From assembly GCF_023078275.1 (NCBI RefSeq), contig NC_062975.1, positions 24,369,085-24,433,084 of the forward strand: a DNA stretch of 64,000 nucleotides. Direction: 5' to 3'. A program made the translations under genes and the position numbers. Positions within the stretch are counted from its first letter, which is position 1. Each line of letters starts with the position of its first letter. Shown here piece by piece: positions 10,377 through 21,437 of this stretch. The DNA comes from Leguminivora glycinivorella. Its lineage: Eukaryota > Arthropoda > Insecta > Lepidoptera > Tortricidae. The notes beneath the pieces are model-generated. The model ran no database searches. It was not told the DNA's origin and saw nothing but the letters and a program-made list of their open reading frames with translations.

Positions 10377-10440
10377 TCATATGAAAGAAAAAGTGACCAA
10401 GACCTCTGGTGCCTGAGGCTGGATAGCACAGGTTGAAATA
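10262..10440 (-). mobile_element. SINE fragment interrupted by a hairpin and (CTTT)n
   Basis: AAATAAATTACACAT at 10270 and ATATGAAAGAAAAAGTGACC at 10379 match neighbouring bases of the SINE at 17785. Here they are separated by a hairpin and a CTTT run. The tRNA-like head is truncated after GTGCCTGAGGCTGGA. Confidence 0.7.
10288..10349. repeat. 27-bp perfect hairpin followed by (CTTT)n
   Basis: Arms 10288-10314 and 10323-10349 are exact reverse complements (AAAGTTTATTAACAGAG onward) around the loop GGAAATGT. A CTTT run continues to about 10378. Confidence 0.9.
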
Positions 10441-10651
10441 TTTTCAATAGAAGATAATTTTACTTGTGTCAAATAGAAGATGTTAGTGATTAATGATAGT
10501 GATGATGAGGTTTACCGAATTTTTTTCGTATGAAGAGCTATGAAATTCTTCTATAGCACGTATAACGGGACCTGCTATATGGACTAGATCAAACGTATCT
10601 ACTTGCGTGTCAAATGAAATCGGTAAAATCCACTGAGTTGTCCGTCTTTAA

Positions 10652-11156
10652 GACGATACGGTAGGGGTCAATTCTCCATACAAACGCTCTCGACGATTTC
10701 CTCCCTGATTTTTGAAGATAGAGCAATGATTTTTTCAACACAGATTGTTATTATTTTTATCTGAGTCGGACCGTTTTGATTTTTTTGATATTCTGCTTTT
10801 TAAAGACTCTAGAGCCAATCAAAAATTTCCAAAAACGGCCTTTTTCACTGTGGCGCAAAAAAAGGTGTGATACTCAAGATTGGTAACAATTAACCAAAAA
10901 AACTGAACGGTCCGACATAGATTATTTCATTATTATTCAGATTCTCAAATTTCGTTCCGATTGATTAAGTTTTGAAGGAGGAAAGAGTCGAGAGCGGAAC
11001 CTCGATGATTTTTTTGAAATATCTTTTGACTGAGTTGTTCTTAATGCACAATTTTTTTTCGATAAATATAGTTAATAACACTTGTATATTTAACTAGAAT
11101 TCCCAAGTTGAAACGGGGGCTCCTTTACATTTTAGCATTTTCGCTACCGTATCCTC
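10652..11156. mobile_element. TTAA-flanked non-autonomous element, copy 2 (inverted)
   Basis: Reverse orientation relative to the copy at 6513. The left flank is TTAA (10648-10651) then GACGATAC. The right end reads GTATCCTCTTGC, with a decayed flank. Internal blocks include ATTCTCCATACAAACGCTC, GTCGGACCGTTTTGATTT and GAACGGTCCGACATAG. Non-coding. Confidence 0.75.
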
Positions 11157-11169
11157 TTGCTTCCAGGTA

Positions 11170-11305
11170 TCAATTTTTGTAAGTTGAAGTCAACAATAAC
11201 ATTTGGTCTTACTATTACTTACTAACTCTTGATCGAGTGTCAATTTTTGTAAGTTGAAGTCAACAATAACATTTGGTCTTCCTATTACTTACTAACTCTT
11301 GATCG
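11170..11305 (+). repeat. Two-copy 70-bp tandem duplication
   Basis: The unit starting TCAATTTTTGTAAGTTGAAG at 11170 is repeated from 11240 with one visible base difference (ACTATTACTT against CCTATTACTT). An inverted relative of the host sequence lies at 59640-59760, and there it is not duplicated. Confidence 0.9.
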
Positions 11306-12133
11306 ATTTTTCATCAAACATTTTTTTTTTCATTGTAAATGTTGTCTTGTCTGTATACAAATTAGCGGTCAAAGTCACTTTTTACAGTCATAATCTGCGC
11401 AGAAAAAAGGTTAATAATAAAAATTACAAAACCAACTTTCTAAACCTTCAATAATTCAAAGACAGAGTGTTCTTTTTAACAAATGGACCGAGCGATTCCA
11501 ATTAAAAGTACCAAAAGATTAAAAATAAATCCCCCTGACGAAACAAACATTTTGAACATTTTCGGAACTAAACACGCGCAAAGTACACTTCGGTGTATTT
11601 AATTGGAAAAGTTTTGGAGAAAAAAAAAGTTTAATGAATACGGACTTGTTTTGTTTCGCATAAATAAGTTACATTCTTTATTTTTACAAAGCTATTCGTA
11701 AAGGGAGCGTACGGATATGGCAATGGTACTAACAATTGTTGCCTAGCAGTTTTATTGTCATCGTGCAAATAGGCGAGACGACTTAAAAAAACTAATTAGG
11801 ACGTCAATTAGATTGTGAAAGAATTCTGGACACGTTTTTTTTTCTTTTTTCACGTAAACGAAAAATGTCTACGGTACAGTGCGTTGAAGTTTCGCTTAAC
11901 GTCTCGCCTAGGTACAATTTTTACTTAGAAGTGACGTCACAAGCCCCTACTCTGGAACTCTGATGCTCGATATCTTTGTATTTTTTCATTAATTAGGAAA
12001 GCGAAAAATATGTGTTCAGTATTTTTGGACGATCTAATTGACGGACTAAACAGAATGCCTTTTTTTATGTAGTCGTCATCCGTATTAGACAAAAAAATTA
12101 CATTCTTTTAAATAATACATTGCTCATGAAATG
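11306..12133. other. No recognised feature; AT-rich
   Basis: About 830 bp with no repeat partner found and no coding signal. Confidence 0.4.
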
Positions 12134-12718
12134 AAAAAAAAAACCGGCCAAGAGCGTGTCGGGCCACGCTCAGTGTAGGGTTCCGTAGTTTTTCGTATTT
12201 TTGTCAAAAACTACTGAACCTATCAAGTTCAAAACAATTTTCCTAGAAAGTCTTTACAAAGTTCTACTTTGGTGATTTTTTTCATATTTTTCAAACATAT
12301 GGTTCAAAAGTTAGAGGGGGGGGGACGCACTTTTTTTTCCTTTAAGAGCGATTATTTCCGAAACTATTAATATTATCAAAAAATGATCTTAGTAAACCCT
12401 TATTTATTTTTAAATACCTATCCAACAATATATCACACGTTGGGGTTGGAATGAAAAAAAATATCAGCCCCCACTTTGCATGTAGGGGGGGTACCCTAAT
12501 GAAACATTTTTTCCCATTTTTTATTTTTGCACTTTGTTGGCGTGATTGATATACATATTGGTACCAAATTTTAGCTTTCTAGTGCTTACGGTTACTGAGA
12601 TTATCCGCGGACGGACGGACGGACGGACGGACGGACGGACGGACGGACGGACGGACGGACGGACAGACAGACATGGCGAAACTATAAGGGTTCCTAGTTG
12701 ACTACGGAACCCTAAAAA
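12134..12718 (-). repeat. (GTCC)n-carrying dispersed repeat, copy 2
   Basis: Reverse complement of the 5481 copy: AAACCGGCCAAGAGCGTGTC at the left, a (GGAC)n run at about 12608-12662, and TAGTTGACTACGGAACCC at the right. The body is nearly identical to the other three members, so spread was recent. Confidence 0.85.
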
Positions 12719-12945
12719 AGAACATACACGTAGGGTTGAACATTAGTGTAAATTCATTATACCTACACAATATAATCCGTTTCGTTGTTAGTTTTTTATT
12801 TCATAAAATAAATGTAAAGAAACTTAAATATTAAAGTATATTCAACTAGGATGAGTTATAAGACGAACATTTTCCGAATTACGGATATTATGTTATGTAC
12901 CTACAAGCTTTGTTTAGTTTCGGGCTAGGTTGATCTTCTGTATGT
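12719..12945. repeat. Decayed arm of the 5170-type element
   Basis: TAAATTCATTATACC, AATATAATCCGTTTCG and TTTTATTTCAT at 12748-12806 match the right arm at 6100-6148 with several changes. It adjoins a (GTCC)n repeat copy, just as at 5170-6148. That suggests the same nested pair moved or was duplicated, with the other arm lost. Confidence 0.55.
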
Positions 12946-13086
12946 GCTTTTTCACATAATCCGATCCGATATCGGATGTAGGACCAATATCCTATATATT
13001 ACAGGCGCCATCGTTGATGGCGTCGTTGCGTTTGGCATCCTTTCTACATAATTATGATATCGGATCGGATAGTGTGAAAACGCCCT
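12946..13086. mobile_element. Hairpin MITE with GATATCGGATCGGAT arms
   Basis: Left arm TTTTTCACATAATCCGATCC and right arm GGATCGGATAGTGTGAAAAC are imperfect reverse complements around a spacer of about 80 bp. The left arm also contains CCGATATCGG, itself palindromic. Confidence 0.75.
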
Positions 13087-13512
13087 AAGTTGTCCCAAAA
13101 TATTTTTTTATTTTTCCAAAATGTTTTTGAAGAATATTCGCAAATAGCTGTGCAGCATATTAGGAAAGTGAAGTATTTCATAAAGATAACTTATACTACT
13201 CATAGTGCATTACTAATTACACCGTAGCTCTTTATTGTACAAAAAAACATTAAAAACAACATAGGTACATTGAGATGTGAAGTACAAAGGCGTAGTATTA
13301 TTATATGACTGACTGAAGTTTCCGATAGAGTTGTGTAACTGTTCTAAAATTATATTACATAGTCTGAATTCTCATTTAGCTCTACAAACCTTTGATAGAG
13401 CTGTGTCTCTACCAAGAGTATGAGCTTTAAATTCATTACTCGATAATGTGAACGCCACAAAAACCATTTTTTTTATATTTTACTACAGTCACCCACAATA
13501 ACAACGCATAAA
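13087..13512. other. No gene; short phrase repeated at 14536
   Basis: CATTTAGCTCTACAAACC at about 13374 recurs near 14540 with the same context (GATAGAGCTG against GACAGAGCTAAG). Nothing else is recognised. Confidence 0.4.
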
Positions 13513-13970
13513 TACAGGGTGTGGATTCCATACGGGCGTATAATGAATCCAGTTATAGTATCTGATCAAAAAAATTTTGTTAAAGTGTTACTAATTAGGA
13601 GTTTTTTTTTTTCAATCTGACCAAGCAGCAATGTACGCCGTCCAACTTAATTTGACATGATATAAACGTCATGTCGTAACATCGATTTAAACTTAAAACT
13701 TAGTTTAGATCGATGTGTCGTAATGACGATTAGGTAGGTACGCTAATTAATGTGGACGTAATACATTGCGTGTTGACATTATGTATAAAGAAAAATCTTT
13801 TTTTTATTATAAATGGGCTTACTCTTGGCCACAGACTAGCCAAAGGCAAAGACGTGGCCTACGATGGAGTGTGCTTGCCCAGAAGATGCCTGTTAACTTT
13901 TGATTTGAACAACACTGTTCACTCATGGTTATTAAGATATGCGCCCGTATGGAATACACACGCCGTATAA
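13513..13970. mobile_element. Inverted-repeat element with about 31-bp ends
   Basis: The left end ATTCCATACGGGCGTATA and the right end GCGCCCGTATGGAAT are inverted copies spanning about 458 bp. The interior holds a copy of the repeat also found at 55408 and 61806 (GGGCTTACTCTTGGCCACAG at 13812-13905). The open frame 13752-13970 reads across both and is not supported as a gene. Confidence 0.6.
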
Positions 13971-14024
13971 GGCTGCATAAATACCTGACACACTCTTAAC
14001 TCTTATGGATAGATAAGATTTTGT

Positions 14025-14178
14025 CATATCGTCACCTACTTTTAAAAAAACTTGTATCTTCGTCTGTCAATGAAAAGAAAATTGTAGTAAGTATGTATGG
14101 AATTCATATAGACTTACTGCGTTTTAACTTTGAGGAGCAGCGTGAGATACGAGATTTTTTAAAAGTAGTGACGATATA
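14025..14178. mobile_element. Hairpin MITE, about 154 bp
   Basis: Left arm ATATCGTCACCTACTTTT, then AAAAAACTTGTATCTTC. Right arm GAGATACGAGATTTTTT, then AAAAGTAGTGACGATAT. The arms are imperfect inverted copies of about 34 bp around an 85-bp spacer. Confidence 0.8.
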
Positions 14179-14192
14179 TTATTACAGCCTTC

Positions 14193-14400
14193 TTTTTTAA
14201 CCCCCGACGCAAAAACGACGGGGTGTTATAAGTTTGACGTGTCTGTCTGTCTGTCTGTGTGTGTGTCTGTCTGTGACATCGTAGCTTTCGAACGGATGCA
14301 CCGATTTCGATTTAGTTTTTTTTTGTTTGAAGCGTTCTTAGCCATGTTTCATGAAAATCGGTCCACTATGTTGCGGTACCGGTTTTTCAAAATTTTAATT
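14193..14400 (+). repeat. (CTGT)n-carrying dispersed repeat, copy 1
   Basis: Begins AACCCCCGACGCAAAAACGA, then GGGGTGTTATAAGTTTGACG, a CTGT/GTGT run and CATCGTAGCTTTCGAACGG, ending near CATGAAAATCGGTCCACTA. Other members are at 22695, 28341, 57500 (minus) and 62190 (minus). Non-coding. The start CCCCCGACG...CGACGGGG can form a hairpin. Confidence 0.85.
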
Positions 14401-14734
14401 TTTATGCGATAGTGTACCTAAAGTAACGGTTACGGTACGGGGTACTTTTCATAAAATTTAATACATTTTTTTTCATGATATTTACGCTATCAACGTATTC
14501 TATTTAAAACTTTTATCATGGTAGAGTCTCTGTATCCTCATTTAGCTCTACAAACCTTTGACAGAGCTAAGCTTTCCAGTCCACAATTTACTTAGCAAAC
14601 CTATGAACGTACTCAGACATTCGATATACTTGTGGGATAATCTATTCTTTAGCTTTATCCATTGAAACAGTATTGGGTTCCATTTGGAATTAAGAAAAGA
14701 TCTGGATTAGAGATGGGACGAATATTTTACGCGA

Positions 14735-14880
14735 TAGGAGGCAAACGAAACGGGCAGACAGGTCGCCTGATGGTAAGCGATCACTGCGACCACGGACACG
14801 AAACACCAGAAGTGTTGGAGGTGCGTTGCCGGCCTTTGAAATTGGTGTACGCTCTTTTCTTGAAGGTTAGCCTGGTCGTA
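14735..14880 (-). pseudogene. Decayed non-LTR retrotransposon 3' end
   Basis: The DNA resembles 53934-54060: CAAACGAAACGGGCAGACAG, CGCCTGATGGTAAGCGAT and GTGCGTTGCCGGCCTTT in order. At 54030-54125 that family continues into coding for the RT C-terminus on the minus strand, so this copy is probably a 3' untranslated part of the same kind. No frame is kept. Confidence 0.5.
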
Positions 14881-14933
14881 TCGGTCCAGAAATACCGCAG
14901 GCGACAGTTCGTTTGTCCCTTTCTGACGTATTA

Positions 14934-15078
14934 CGGCTCAGCCACGACATTGGTCTAAGCGCGACAGCGGCGAGCGGCGGCCATACATTGAAGCGAGACA
15001 CAGCGATGGGACTTTTCATTCGCACGTATGGCTGCCGCTCGCCGCTGCCGCGCTTAGACCAATGTCGTGGCTGGGCCG
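14934..15078. mobile_element. Harbinger-like MITE, 145 bp, copy 2
   Basis: The ends CGGCTCAGCCACGACATTGG and its complement are flanked by TTA at 14931-14933 and 15079-15081. The interior CATACATTGAAGCGAGACAC is the reverse complement of the 44115 copy. Same ends as the 709-bp element at 4219. Confidence 0.85.
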
Positions 15079-15082
15079 TTAG

Positions 15083-15408
15083 GGCCATTTTTTTTTTAAG
15101 TCGTCCACCCCGACTTTTTTTTAACACGGGTATTTTTACGCGATTCATACTCAGAATTGAGAGCTCTTTCGACCCTGATACGAGAAAAAAAATGTCCCAA
15201 GATTTTCATACATTTTTTCGAACCTTCCATTCCGTTAAAGCCATACAAAATATATGAAAAAATTGTAACGGAATGGGAAAAAACCTTGGGACACTTTTTT
15301 CTCCTATTAGAATTGAAAGAGCTCGCGATTTCTGAGTGGAAAACACATAAAAAATTTCAAATCCATAAAAAAGTGGGGTGGACAACTTTGAAAAAAATGG
15401 CCCATTAA
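15083..15408. mobile_element. Long weakly palindromic element, copy 1
   Basis: Runs from GGCCATTTTTTTTT with GTCCACCCCGACTTTTTTTT to GTGGGGTGGACAACTTT and AAAAAAATGGCCCA, imperfect inverted ends. Two internal blocks also pair: AACCTTCCATTCCGTTA against TAACGGAATGGGAAAAA, and GAGAGCTCTTTCGACCCTG against GAATTGAAAGAGCTCGCG. A second copy in reverse orientation is at 58549-58862. The frames here are not genes. Confidence 0.75.
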
Positions 15409-15579
15409 TATTAGACTAGTTATTTTGCGTTTTAGACCGTCCGAGATTGACAGATCCCATATACAACAACACTGTTGTCATGGCTCTGTATATTTAGGTA
15501 TGTATCTACCTCATTTTCAATTTTTTTATGTAAATGATAAATACTAAACGTCCGAAACTCCGAACACCAGACTAAGGGC

Positions 15580-15960
15580 CCATTTAGACGGTACGAGAAC
15601 TATGGACTTAACATTGCTATATATATAAACTCTAAAAAAACGCGTACCCTATCTGTTAAATTCCTTACGGGCGAACATTGTTCTTGAACGGAAAAAAACA
15701 GTGTTCAAGAATAAACTTAAAAAACATCTCTTGGATATCCTATAGAATGGCGATGGCCATTACTTCCTACGGATTGTCCAATAGATAATTATGGTTAACA
15801 TAGCAATATTTTTGTTTTGTTATATTGCGTATCCACATGTATATTAATTGAATAAATAAATAAAATAAATATTTGATGGCTGTGCAAAACTGTATGTAAC
15901 CTCTACTGCCCGCAATGTAACTAAAATCGCATGCGAGTTCGCACGCCGTCTAAATCAGGC
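15580..15960. mobile_element. MITE split by a retrotransposon-like 3' end
   Basis: The left end GGGCCCATTTAGACGGTACG and the right part TTTGATGGCTGTGCAAAACT through ACGCCGTCTAAATCAGGCC match the uninterrupted element at 29231-29380. Between them, at about 15602-15873, lies foreign DNA ending in an AATAAATAAATAAAATAAAT run on the plus strand, as expected of a truncated non-LTR 3' end. Some of the MITE interior is missing, so insertion came with a deletion or the copy was rearranged. Confidence 0.65.
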
Positions 15961-17640
15961 CTAAATGTGTCACATCCACATTAACTTCTGTATCGAAAAC
16001 ACCAAGAGTTTTCGTGACATTCCGTCCAAGATGATTACATCATTACCATCACACTTCCAATGGAATGAAAAAAGTTGAACGACCCCGTCACATCATACTT
16101 CACAACCTAATAACTCCTAAGATTATGCTTGATCGCCTCTTGTAGATACTGCATTAAAATAGTATGTGTTCCCATGTTAAAATTTCATCACCCCTTATAA
16201 AAGTCAATTGTGGGATGTGGATAAAATTGTGGTGCAGGCAAGAGGCCGGTAACCTGTCACTGCAATGTCACAATTTTGTTTTTTTTAACCCCGGACTTGC
16301 CACAAGTGGCACAGAATTCTGGGTAGTTTCATAATGCTCCTTTGTGAGGTACAGCCAGTGGCGTCACAAAAATTTGACATATATTATACTTTCAAATAAT
16401 AGTATATAAACTATAATATTTAATAACATTAACTTTTCTGATAGTTACAATCTTTAAACGGTCTATCCAAAGGGACACTCATTCGCGCTCAGTAGTACCT
16501 CGCAGTTATCTCAGTACCTCTAGAGGTATATAGAAGAATAGTAATATATGTTGCTATTCCATATTGGCGCGACAGAGTTAGTTGCGTTTCTTTCATCATT
16601 GGTACTTTCTAGGCCGGTAACTATAATTTTGACTTATTTTTAAACAATTAGTTTATACGAATTTATGGCCTACTTAGAACAAATAATATTGAATTGAATA
16701 AAGTCTTATAATTATACTATAATGTTCATGGTTTATATATACAAATTAAATATTGAAGTCAGATCGATACATTGTAAGATTTGTAAGTTTTAGCTTACAC
16801 CAATAAATATTACGGTAAGGTAAAATACCCCATAATGGACGGTGATGCCATTATGGACAAAAAAACACAAATCCTTAAAAATAAGTATCTAAAATAAGTT
16901 TCTAAAAACTGACGGCTTTGTACCATAAACTAAAGTTGTAGAGCTGTTTAATTTTGAAGTTTCAATTAATTCAGTTATTTCTGAAGGATTTGGAGACAAG
17001 ATAAAATTCACCAGTTTACTGAAAAAAATATCAAGACGAATTCTTAGTAATGTTGCTAAGAGAGATGAGTTCATGTATAAAAAAATAAAAAAATAACGCA
17101 CGGTGTAATCTTGAATGCGTTTTACTTACTGCATTAAGCATGAGATAAGGTATAAAACATACTAGTTTGTTGCTCCAAAGATATAAAGAAATGACGTTAT
17201 TTTGCGAGTGTCCATTACTGGACCCGAAAAACTGCCTACCTCCTATGATAGACAAGGAACAATTTACAAAACCAAAATTTACAAGAAACAATCCTATGTT
17301 AAAATAACCCAATATTCTTTTAAATTCATAAATTACTTTTCAATTAGTCCTCCGTAAACGGTATTGAAATTGCTACCTCGTCAAATTCACGCAAAATAGG
17401 CACAATGGTTGTCGACTTGCGGAAAATGCCCCATAAAACTAACGACATCTGTAAAACTAACTAACTAACGGTATTGAAAATCAAATTACAAAATGAATTA
17501 ATTACACTCTGGCTATTGAAATCAGATGTTAATAAAAAATAACTACGGCCTATAATAGTTTTGCAGAAATCATATTTCGTTACACGCGCTGTTTTTTTAT
17601 TGAGGCAAAACACTAGAAAAGAGGGAACCCGATTCTATCC
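15961..17640. other. No recognised gene; AT-rich
   Basis: Only short motifs stand out: GCAAGAGGCCGGTAACCTG near 16238, and two TGCCATTATGG/CCATAATGG-like phrases near 16830. Minus-strand frames at 16889-17312 show no domain. Confidence 0.4.
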
Positions 17641-17760
17641 ATGCTTCTAAGTGTAAGGCCTGAGTGGACGCTCGGAGCGGAGCGATTGGCGGGGCGTGCA
17701 GCGGGGCGGGCGATCGTGCATATCTACCCTATGCATGGCCGACTCATGAGACTTGTGTGA
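17641..17760. repeat. GC-rich partial repeat, relative at 52880
   Basis: CCTGAGTGGACGCTCGGAG and GCGGGGCGTGCAGCGGGGCG resemble CTGAGTGCACGCTCATAATT and GGGGCGGGGCGTGCGCCGTG at 52895-52955. Only one side of a likely hairpin element is evident. Confidence 0.45.
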
Positions 17761-17784
17761 AACCTACTCATGTTTAAACCGAAA

Positions 17785-17960
17785 TAAATTACACATATGA
17801 AAGAAAAAGTGACCAAGGCCTCCAGTGCCTGAGGCTGGAATCGAACCAGCGTACCCTGCAATCGCGGCAGATGCCTATTTCCGCTCGGCCACCCAGGTCA
17901 CAGCTGCTGAGGTCGAAATTATCTCTCATATGAGTAATCTATACCCCTCGCCCTCTGACC
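17785..17960 (-). mobile_element. tRNA-derived SINE (GTGGCCGAGCGG head), minus strand
   Basis: On the minus strand, GGGTGGCCGAGCGGAAATAG is an A-box-like D arm and GCTGGTTCGATTCCAGC a B-box-like T arm. CTCAGGCACTGGAGGCC, TGGTCACTTTTTCTTTCATA and AATTTATTTCGGT follow. The D and T arms are tRNA-like, but the body continues 3' as SINE sequence. A fragment of the same family is at 10262-10440. Confidence 0.75.
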
Positions 17961-18358
17961 ATCCCTAGGGTAGAACGGTATGGTTCTTGCCCCTCATGTG
18001 AACCAAACTCAGGTTGGTTTCAACACAGCTCGAGCTCGAGCTCAGGTTGGTTCTACTCATGTTGCTCTATCTAATGCGCGAAATCTACATCCTCTCGGAA
18101 AATCAGGTGACAAATTTTGCCCCACTGTGCCCTAGATACATAATAATCAGGTTTCATCGTAGAGCGCCGCAGTTTCAATTTGTAAGGAGGAAAGGGTAGT
18201 AGGGGAGACACGGGCAAAGGTCGGTAATGAGAAAGACGTTATGCAAGACGTTGCGCTGCTTAATGTTAAGACCTGGTAAGTAAACATTCAATATTTTTAA
18301 TGTTACAATAAGTAAGTTGAGTCTGTTGTGTAATTTTGATAGCAAAATGCCTTTAGCT

Positions 18359-18725
18359 TATACACCGTGTTTTTTTGTTTTCCGTTAAATTCGACACGTC
18401 ATAAGGTTCGTTATCAGGAACCATCCTGTACATAACTTTTAGTTAAATTCGCCAAAAAAAATATTTCATCGTTTTCATACATAATAAATGAATTAATTAG
18501 TGTGAGAGACCCTTAAGAATAATATTCAAGTTAGTGTCAAGTGATTGACGGCACATGTCAAAACAAATAACATTAGGAAGTGGTAAAGGCTGTCACACAT
18601 GTGTTCAGTAATTATTTTTATTTTTTTAATAACTCGATAACCGTAAGAATTAAGACGCTAGTTTCTTAGAGAAATTAATTGTATTTGATCTAAAAAATCT
18701 TCCCTTAAAGTTAACGGAATTCCTA
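18359..18725 (+). repeat. Dispersed repeat A, copy 2
   Basis: Homologous to 1272-1670 over its length, including ATTGACGGCACATGTCAAAA and TAACTCGATAACCGTAAG. The central palindrome of copy 1 is reduced here to GTTATCAGGAACCATCCTG. Confidence 0.8.
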
Positions 18726-19380
18726 ATAATAAGACGTTTCAGCCAGGTTCTATTGACTTCCTTCCTACTTGCATTACGCTCATGAGAGCTCAAGGTCCGT
18801 ACTGGCTACTAAACCCAGGTTTGGCGTAGGCTCATTTTTTTTTACGAAAGCGAACTGCCATCTGACCTACTAACCCAGAGGGAAAAGCCTATAATATTAA
18901 GGGATCAGTCCAGTTTTTTCACGATGTTTTCCTTCACAAAACTTCATTCATTCTAATATTCTTCATAAAATCGTCATTAGAATTTGCCACGGACCGAGAA
19001 AAATCGCAAGAAATTTTCCCAGCATGTACCTACCAACAACATTAAAAACCCACTTACCACGTTATAATTCAAGACAAACAACGCTCGTCTGTCTGGTGCG
19101 CTGAGATAATTTCGTCTATGAGTGCAAGCAAAGGATTCCTCATGTAATTTAAATTAAACGTATGTGCTTTCACGAGCCATAACAGCAGTATGTGACATTC
19201 TGAAACTAAATGGAACTTACATTTTATTGCAATAAATTTTGGTAGAATTTTGAATGAAACTTTAAAGGTTACATACGGCTGTCAGGATAATATTCTCGCA
19301 CTAAAAGTGCGCTTTTAGGAAGTTTTATGTAATTTGAACAAAGAGGTGTTAATGAGGGTTTCCGCTTGCTTAAGCATGGT
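18726..19380. other. No recognised feature
   Basis: Unassigned sequence with no supported gene or repeat partner. Confidence 0.4.
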
Positions 19381-19385
19381 TTAAA

Positions 19386-19800
19386 GTTCTTTGCAATTGC
19401 GAGCGTGTGACAGTTGTAGGTATTCCGATTGCAACTGCAAGTTTCTGCTGTATAGGTAGCCCGAGATCGTTGCTCTTCTTTCTAGTAGTTGTTTCATCAG
19501 CAAATAATATGCATGCATATTTTGTAACCTCGTCGTTAATATAGCTATGTAATAGTAGTGGTTCCAGTATGCTACCCTGCGGTACACTAAATGAGTTTAA
19601 TTTATAATCTGATTCATAAACTTTACGTTTACATTTGCACTGAATTCTGTCTAATTAGTATGTTGTTATTATAAACAGGAAAGCGGTAGGAAGACCACGG
19701 ATGCCTTGATTTATAATTTATTCAGTAGTTGCGTATGACACACAGTGTCAAAGGCTTTAGTTATGGCGAGAAATAACACGCTCACATGTAATATGTCCAT
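19386..19800 (-). pseudogene. Decayed non-LTR reverse transcriptase domain
   Basis: On the minus strand the order of RT motifs can still be read across frameshifts: AITKAFDTVCHTQLLNKL (motif A region, usually DLxKAFDTVDH), then SVPQGSILEPLLLHSYIND (motif B region, usually GVPQGSILGPLLFxxYIND), then YACILFADET (catalytic FADD, second Asp changed to Glu). Stops interrupt between A and B. It is a CR1/Jockey-type copy long dead, unrelated in detail to the intact element at 32040. No endonuclease part is seen upstream. Confidence 0.8.
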
Positions 19801-21437
19801 CCAAATAAGATAGACATTTATGCCATATTGACTTTTATGCCATTAGGCGTAAAAGAATAGCGTCCCTGCTAAAGCGCGTGCGTGGCAGTAGCAACAGCCT
19901 CCTGAGGATTTTGTCTGAACGCCTAGATTGCCGCCTCACAAAATATTGGTCTCCACTCAGTAATTTTAAGTATGTAAATATAGTTTTAGATTGTGTTGTT
20001 TTTTGTATTATTTGTTATATATAGATATAAGTACATACTAACATAGTCCGTAAGTTACTATATTTCACTAACAAAATTATGGATCATTTGGTCTGAAATA
20101 AACGTTTTTTTTTTAAGAATGCAAATATTCATGTAAAATGTAACATAGTCGTTTGTAAACTCAAACGGTCAATTCGACTGCGCTCGTAACTCACCAAAAT
20201 TTTAACCAAACGTTTTAACTTCACAACATTATCTTACTTTTCTCGAAAACAAGAAGATTCTTAAACAAATAGACTTTACTTAATACAATATTCATAGCAA
20301 TTCGGACCTTCTAGTTTTGAAAGGGAATGTAAATCAATGTCAAAACTGATATGGTTAGCAACTTCGTGAATAAATCTTTGAAAATTTTTGGCTGCCATCC
20401 CGCCGCTTGCGGGCCATACCTTGTTTGCTATTTGTTGTAAACAGATTATCAGATTAGTTAAAGACGGAACTGACCGAAGTTTTCGTTATGTTCAATTTGA
20501 AGTTTTGTTATTCTTGAAATAGCAGCATTTCTTGTTTGGAAAAGGGCATTTCTTTTCTCGCTAGGAGGGATCGAAGCGGAAGTTTTCTAAACTGCTATTA
20601 GGGATCAAAGTTCATTTTTGCATTTTTTATTAACTGCACCGACATCGTAGGTCTACGTTTTAGCTCGACTTGATTTTTGTATGTTCTCCTATATAGGTCG
20701 CAATTGTCCAACGGTTATCATGAAATTTTGGAACTAAATTCTATGATCACCCAATTTTTTTGTCGATCCAGTTTTTGAAAATTGTGTATTACGGGTCAAC
20801 AGCATAATTAATAATTATAACTATGGCGCTTATGACTATCCTGACTTAACTGTGTTAATGACTTTATTAAGAACACTAAATATTTTTCATAACTAGGTAA
20901 CTAGGTGAGTGTATCAGTTGGTTTTGATATTATTTACACATCGGGCGTTAAAACAAAAATCCCTAAGTAAAATAAGTACTTAATCTTCCTTTTTTTGTTC
21001 AGGGTTCTACGAGCTCGCTTGATGGCCAATTATTTTACGGTAATTTTCTAATAGAGATAAAAGTAGAAAAAGTTTGTTTGTTGTAATGTTGTAATAAAAA
21101 AGTAAGCATAATAATCTCATTCCAATAACGCTGTTTATTATAAAAATATCGTTAGATGTCCACGATCCATGTAAATGATCCATGTAAATGTCAACATACG
21201 GGTTTCCGTAATCGGCTATTATTGCCCGAAGGTTCACGAAAGATAACTAATAACTAATACTGATAGACAGGTGGATAGACAGAAACTGGAGGCTGATGTT
21301 TCTAGGTATTGTTATTTGGTATCTACTCTATTTATGTATGTTGCTTAGCTAGGTACCAGATGTTCATTTTACTCGAAATAGTACATTACGCCCTTACGCG
21401 CATTAGACAACAGCCAAATAGCACTAGACCCTACTCA
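19801..21437. other. No supported gene
   Basis: 19850-20115 may be a retroposed 3' end, since it finishes GAAATAAACGTTTTTTTTTT, but I cannot identify a parent. The remainder is AT-rich and unassigned. A 12-bp direct duplication, ATCCATGTAAAT, lies at 21165-21190. Confidence 0.4.
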
